Source of the DNA: Bacteroidales bacterium UBA3709
GTDB taxonomy: Bacteria; Bacteroidota; Bacteroidia; Bacteroidales; UBA932
DNA: 14,251 bases
NCBI GenBank assembly: GCA_002372015.1
Contig: DFIA01000049.1
Span: forward strand, 1 to 14,251
Direction of reading: 5' to 3'
Shown here piece by piece: positions 12,766-14,251 of this stretch. Within the stretch, counting starts at the first letter, position 1, and each line of letters starts with the position of its first letter. The notes under the pieces were generated by a model, which was given only the letters and a program-made list of their open reading frames with translations, was not told the origin of the DNA and made no database searches. Position numbers and translations under genes: made by a program.

Positions 12766-13941
12766 ATGAGAAAATTTTTGCCAAGTCTATTGGCGGCCTT
12801 GCTTCTGCCGTTTTTTCTGCTGTCCTGTAAAAATGAACCCAGCGTATATGCCGGTTTGGAACACAGGGGAGATAAGGATGTCAGCATAACGGAGATACAT
12901 GCAGACAGCGTTTATCTTGATGCATCTATGACTTCCTTTTCCGGCAAGTTCCTAATGTCTGCTGCTGGAGACAAAATATATTTTGTTGATTACAACGCTG
13001 TTGGTGTGTCGGAATACTCCCTCGCCGGAGAATATCTTGGAACCAAGGTGATGAGGGGCAGAGGCCCGGATGAGATGATAGCTCCCTCCCAGGGTTGCAC
13101 CACAGACAATATGGGCAACCTGATTCTTCTTGACAGCAACTCCGGTATAACTATTTTTGACCGCAGTCTTGAACACAAGCTTTTCTTTACCCAGAGTCCT
13201 TTCTTCCAGCTTCTTGACGAAGACTTTGGGCAGGAAGACTGGAATGTCATTTACAACAATCCGGATCCGGAAGTTCCCCAGATGTACGAATACAATCTGA
13301 TTATCAACAGGCTTGCTTTTGACGGTGAGCGTTTGTATATCCCCATATCTACCGAACACGTGTCGTACAATCTTTTTGAGCGCACCTCCAATTCAGCTGA
13401 CTGCTGGAAGAAGTCTTATATTCTGATGAGCTTCGTGCCTAATAGGATTAGCGAGACTAAGCAGCTACTCGGGCATTATCCTCCGATATACTCAGAAAGA
13501 AACATCCCCTCATTCGGCCGTTACGACTTTGCGGTTTACGGTAGAAAACTGTACGTTTCATTCAATGCAGACTCCAAAATATATGTTCTTGACATAAACG
13601 GCAATCCCCTTTACAGTTTCGGCATCGCCGACCCTGACATAAAATGTGATTACCCTCAGACCCGCACCTTTATGGAATATGAAGACAAGGAGTTCGACCA
13701 CAGGCAGAAATACGGATACTATGACAAGCTTTTCTTGTCTGAGGACATTACGTTCAGAACCTGCAAGACAGATTCCGGAAGATACAAGTTGCAGATATAC
13801 AAGGGAGTGGATATGACAGGCGACATTTTGCTTGGCCGCAACATGGAGGTTATAGGCTGTAGTTCAGATGGGTACATATATGCCTATACACGGGCAGACT
13901 ACGAAGAGGAGAAATTCGTTCTGATAAAATTCAGGATATAG
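12766..13941 (+). CDS. Propeller-type lipoprotein (BF3164-like), 391 aa
   Basis: A lipoprotein signal ends in the lipobox LLSC with acylated Cys21; the next residue is Lys, not Asp. The mature chain shows repeated beta-strand blocks of the kind found in six-bladed beta-propellers. Examples are GDKIYFVDYNAVGVSEYSLA, GNLILLDSNSGITIFDRS, GRKLYVSFNADSKIYVLDIN and DGYIYAYTRADYEEEKFVLI. The MRGRGPDEMIAPS segment early in the fold is characteristic of BF3164-like lipoproteins of Bacteroides. No enzyme motif is seen; such proteins probably bind a ligand or partner at the cell surface or in the periplasm. The gene starts 5 bp after the DUF1573 stop and is the last of the cassette. Its codons use C/G in third position more often than the M3 peptidase gene does, which may point to a different origin for the cassette. 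Confidence 0.8.
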   Translation: MRKFLPSLLAALLLPFFLLSCKNEPSVYAGLEHRGDKDVSITEIHADSVYLDASMTSFSGKFLMSAAGDKIYFVDYNAVGVSEYSLAGEYLGTKVMRGRGPDEMIAPSQGCTTDNMGNLILLDSNSGITIFDRSLEHKLFFTQSPFFQLLDEDFGQEDWNVIYNNPDPEVPQMYEYNLIINRLAFDGERLYIPISTEHVSYNLFERTSNSADCWKKSYILMSFVPNRISETKQLLGHYPPIYSERNIPSFGRYDFAVYGRKLYVSFNADSKIYVLDINGNPLYSFGIADPDIKCDYPQTRTFMEYEDKEFDHRQKYGYYDKLFLSEDITFRTCKTDSGRYKLQIYKGVDMTGDILLGRNMEVIGCSSDGYIYAYTRADYEEEKFVLIKFRI

Positions 13942-13976
13942 GCGTCCAAGATAGGATGCGCCTCGGAAAATTTTTT
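13940..13976 (+). terminator. Possible terminator of the cassette
   Basis: AGGCG (13940-13944) pairs with CGCCT (13959-13963), and TCC with GGA inside, leaving a two-base bulge. A run of six Ts begins 7 bases later. The distance makes it weaker than the other terminators here, so some read-through into the rplC operon is possible. Confidence 0.4.
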
Positions 13977-13978
13977 CT

Positions 13979-14017
13979 CAAAAAAACTTGCTTTTCTCTC
14001 GGCTTTCGCTATATTTG
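13979..14017 (+). promoter_or_regulatory. Promoter repeat, copy 2, driving rplC
   Basis: The layout matches copy 1: seven A residues, CTTG, a 19-bp spacer and TATATTTG (14010-14017). It is followed by CACCC, giving TTTGCACCC, a pattern I associate with strong Bacteroidetes promoters. It lies 175 bp upstream of rplC and should start transcription near 14023. Confidence 0.75.
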
Positions 14018-14192
14018 CACCCCCGCAAAAAGTGTGGGGAGTTGTACCCAGGTGCGTGCAATGCCTGAAAGCGGCGATAGGGAAATGCTTTGCCGGCAAT
14101 AGCTGAAAGAGCGTGTTTTCTATGTCGGGTTTTGGTGCAGTGCCTCCGTAAATGGCTATGCAACTGACGTTTAATTAAAACATAATGTAAAA
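14018..14192 (+). promoter_or_regulatory. Long structured leader of the rplC operon
   Basis: This is about 170 bases of untranslated leader, long for a Bacteroidetes gene. CCCCGC (14021-14026) pairs with GTGGGG (14034-14039) close to the transcript 5' end. Further short G/C-rich pairings such as TTTGCCGGCAA (14089-14099) are possible. Ribosomal operons are often controlled by a ribosomal protein binding its own leader, and this could be such a site. I do not recognise a known leader family. Confidence 0.4.
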
Positions 14193-14251
14193 ATGCCTGG
14201 ATTAATTGGCAAAAAAATCGGAATGACTTCCGTTTTTGGTGCAGATGGAAA
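14193..14251 (+). CDS. rplC: Ribosomal protein L3, N-terminal 19 residues (cut by window end)
   Basis: The visible residues MPGLIGKKIGMTSVFGADG match the conserved start of bacterial L3, a 50S protein that binds 23S rRNA near the peptidyl-transferase centre and helps begin large-subunit assembly. The ATG follows an A-rich leader (AATGTAAAA). In most Bacteroidetes rpsJ precedes rplC; here no rpsJ is present and rplC directly follows its own promoter. It is probably the first gene of an S10-type operon that continues past the window. Confidence 0.9.
   Translation, partial: MPGLIGKKIGMTSVFGADG

Noticed and set aside
13899..14163. Minus-strand open frames over the rplC leader
   Set aside because: They run opposite to the promoter and leader, are rich in His/Arg from G/C-rich antisense codons, and show no domain or start signal.

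Overview
The window looks like a chromosomal segment of a Bacteroidetes bacterium, probably Bacteroidales. Its promoters fit the Bacteroidetes -7 consensus TAnnTTTG rather than the sigma-70 consensus. Start codons are preceded by A-rich sequence rather than strong Shine-Dalgarno sites. The protein families are also typical of the phylum: an RHS-core remnant, a Cbp1-like coiled-coil lipoprotein, DUF1573, a propeller lipoprotein and a repetitive 'beta-flower'-like secreted protein. No replication origin, intact insertion sequence or CRISPR array was seen.

Layout. Positions 1-72 hold the 3' end of a CAU-anticodon tRNA and its terminator. Positions 100-1890 are a scarred region on the minus strand. 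It holds a short secreted protein made of alternating 17-residue repeats, with partial duplications at both ends of its gene, then a secreted SGNH hydrolase with a fragment of an RHS core directly upstream in the same frame. A 39-codon plus-strand gene with a palindrome at its promoter follows. Positions 2001-5257 are a minus-strand operon: a zinc-finger protein, a coiled-coil lipoprotein and an M3 oligopeptidase. Positions 5515-7400 carry a short ssb and cysS on the plus strand. They converge on guaD and eno (minus strand) at a shared bidirectional terminator. A SIMPL-domain membrane-anchored protein diverges from eno.

The most unusual part is 10201-14251. A 39-bp promoter block occurs twice, 38/39 identical. 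One copy (13979-14017) drives the ribosomal operon beginning with rplC, whose start is at the window edge. The other (10201-10239) sits at the head of a compact cell-envelope cassette. That cassette holds a small Cys-rich reading frame, a large exported protein with a carboxypeptidase-regulatory-like N-terminus, a small membrane protein, a DUF1573 protein and a propeller lipoprotein. The genes are packed with two 4-bp ATGA overlaps and gaps of 12 and 5 bp, so they are probably co-translated. All the long products carry signal peptides, lipoboxes or membrane segments, so they are likely to act together at the envelope. The sequence alone does not show what they do.

The housekeeping genes (ssb, cysS, guaD, eno, rplC, M3 peptidase) are confident calls. 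The functions of the repeat protein, the small reading frames and the cassette are not known.
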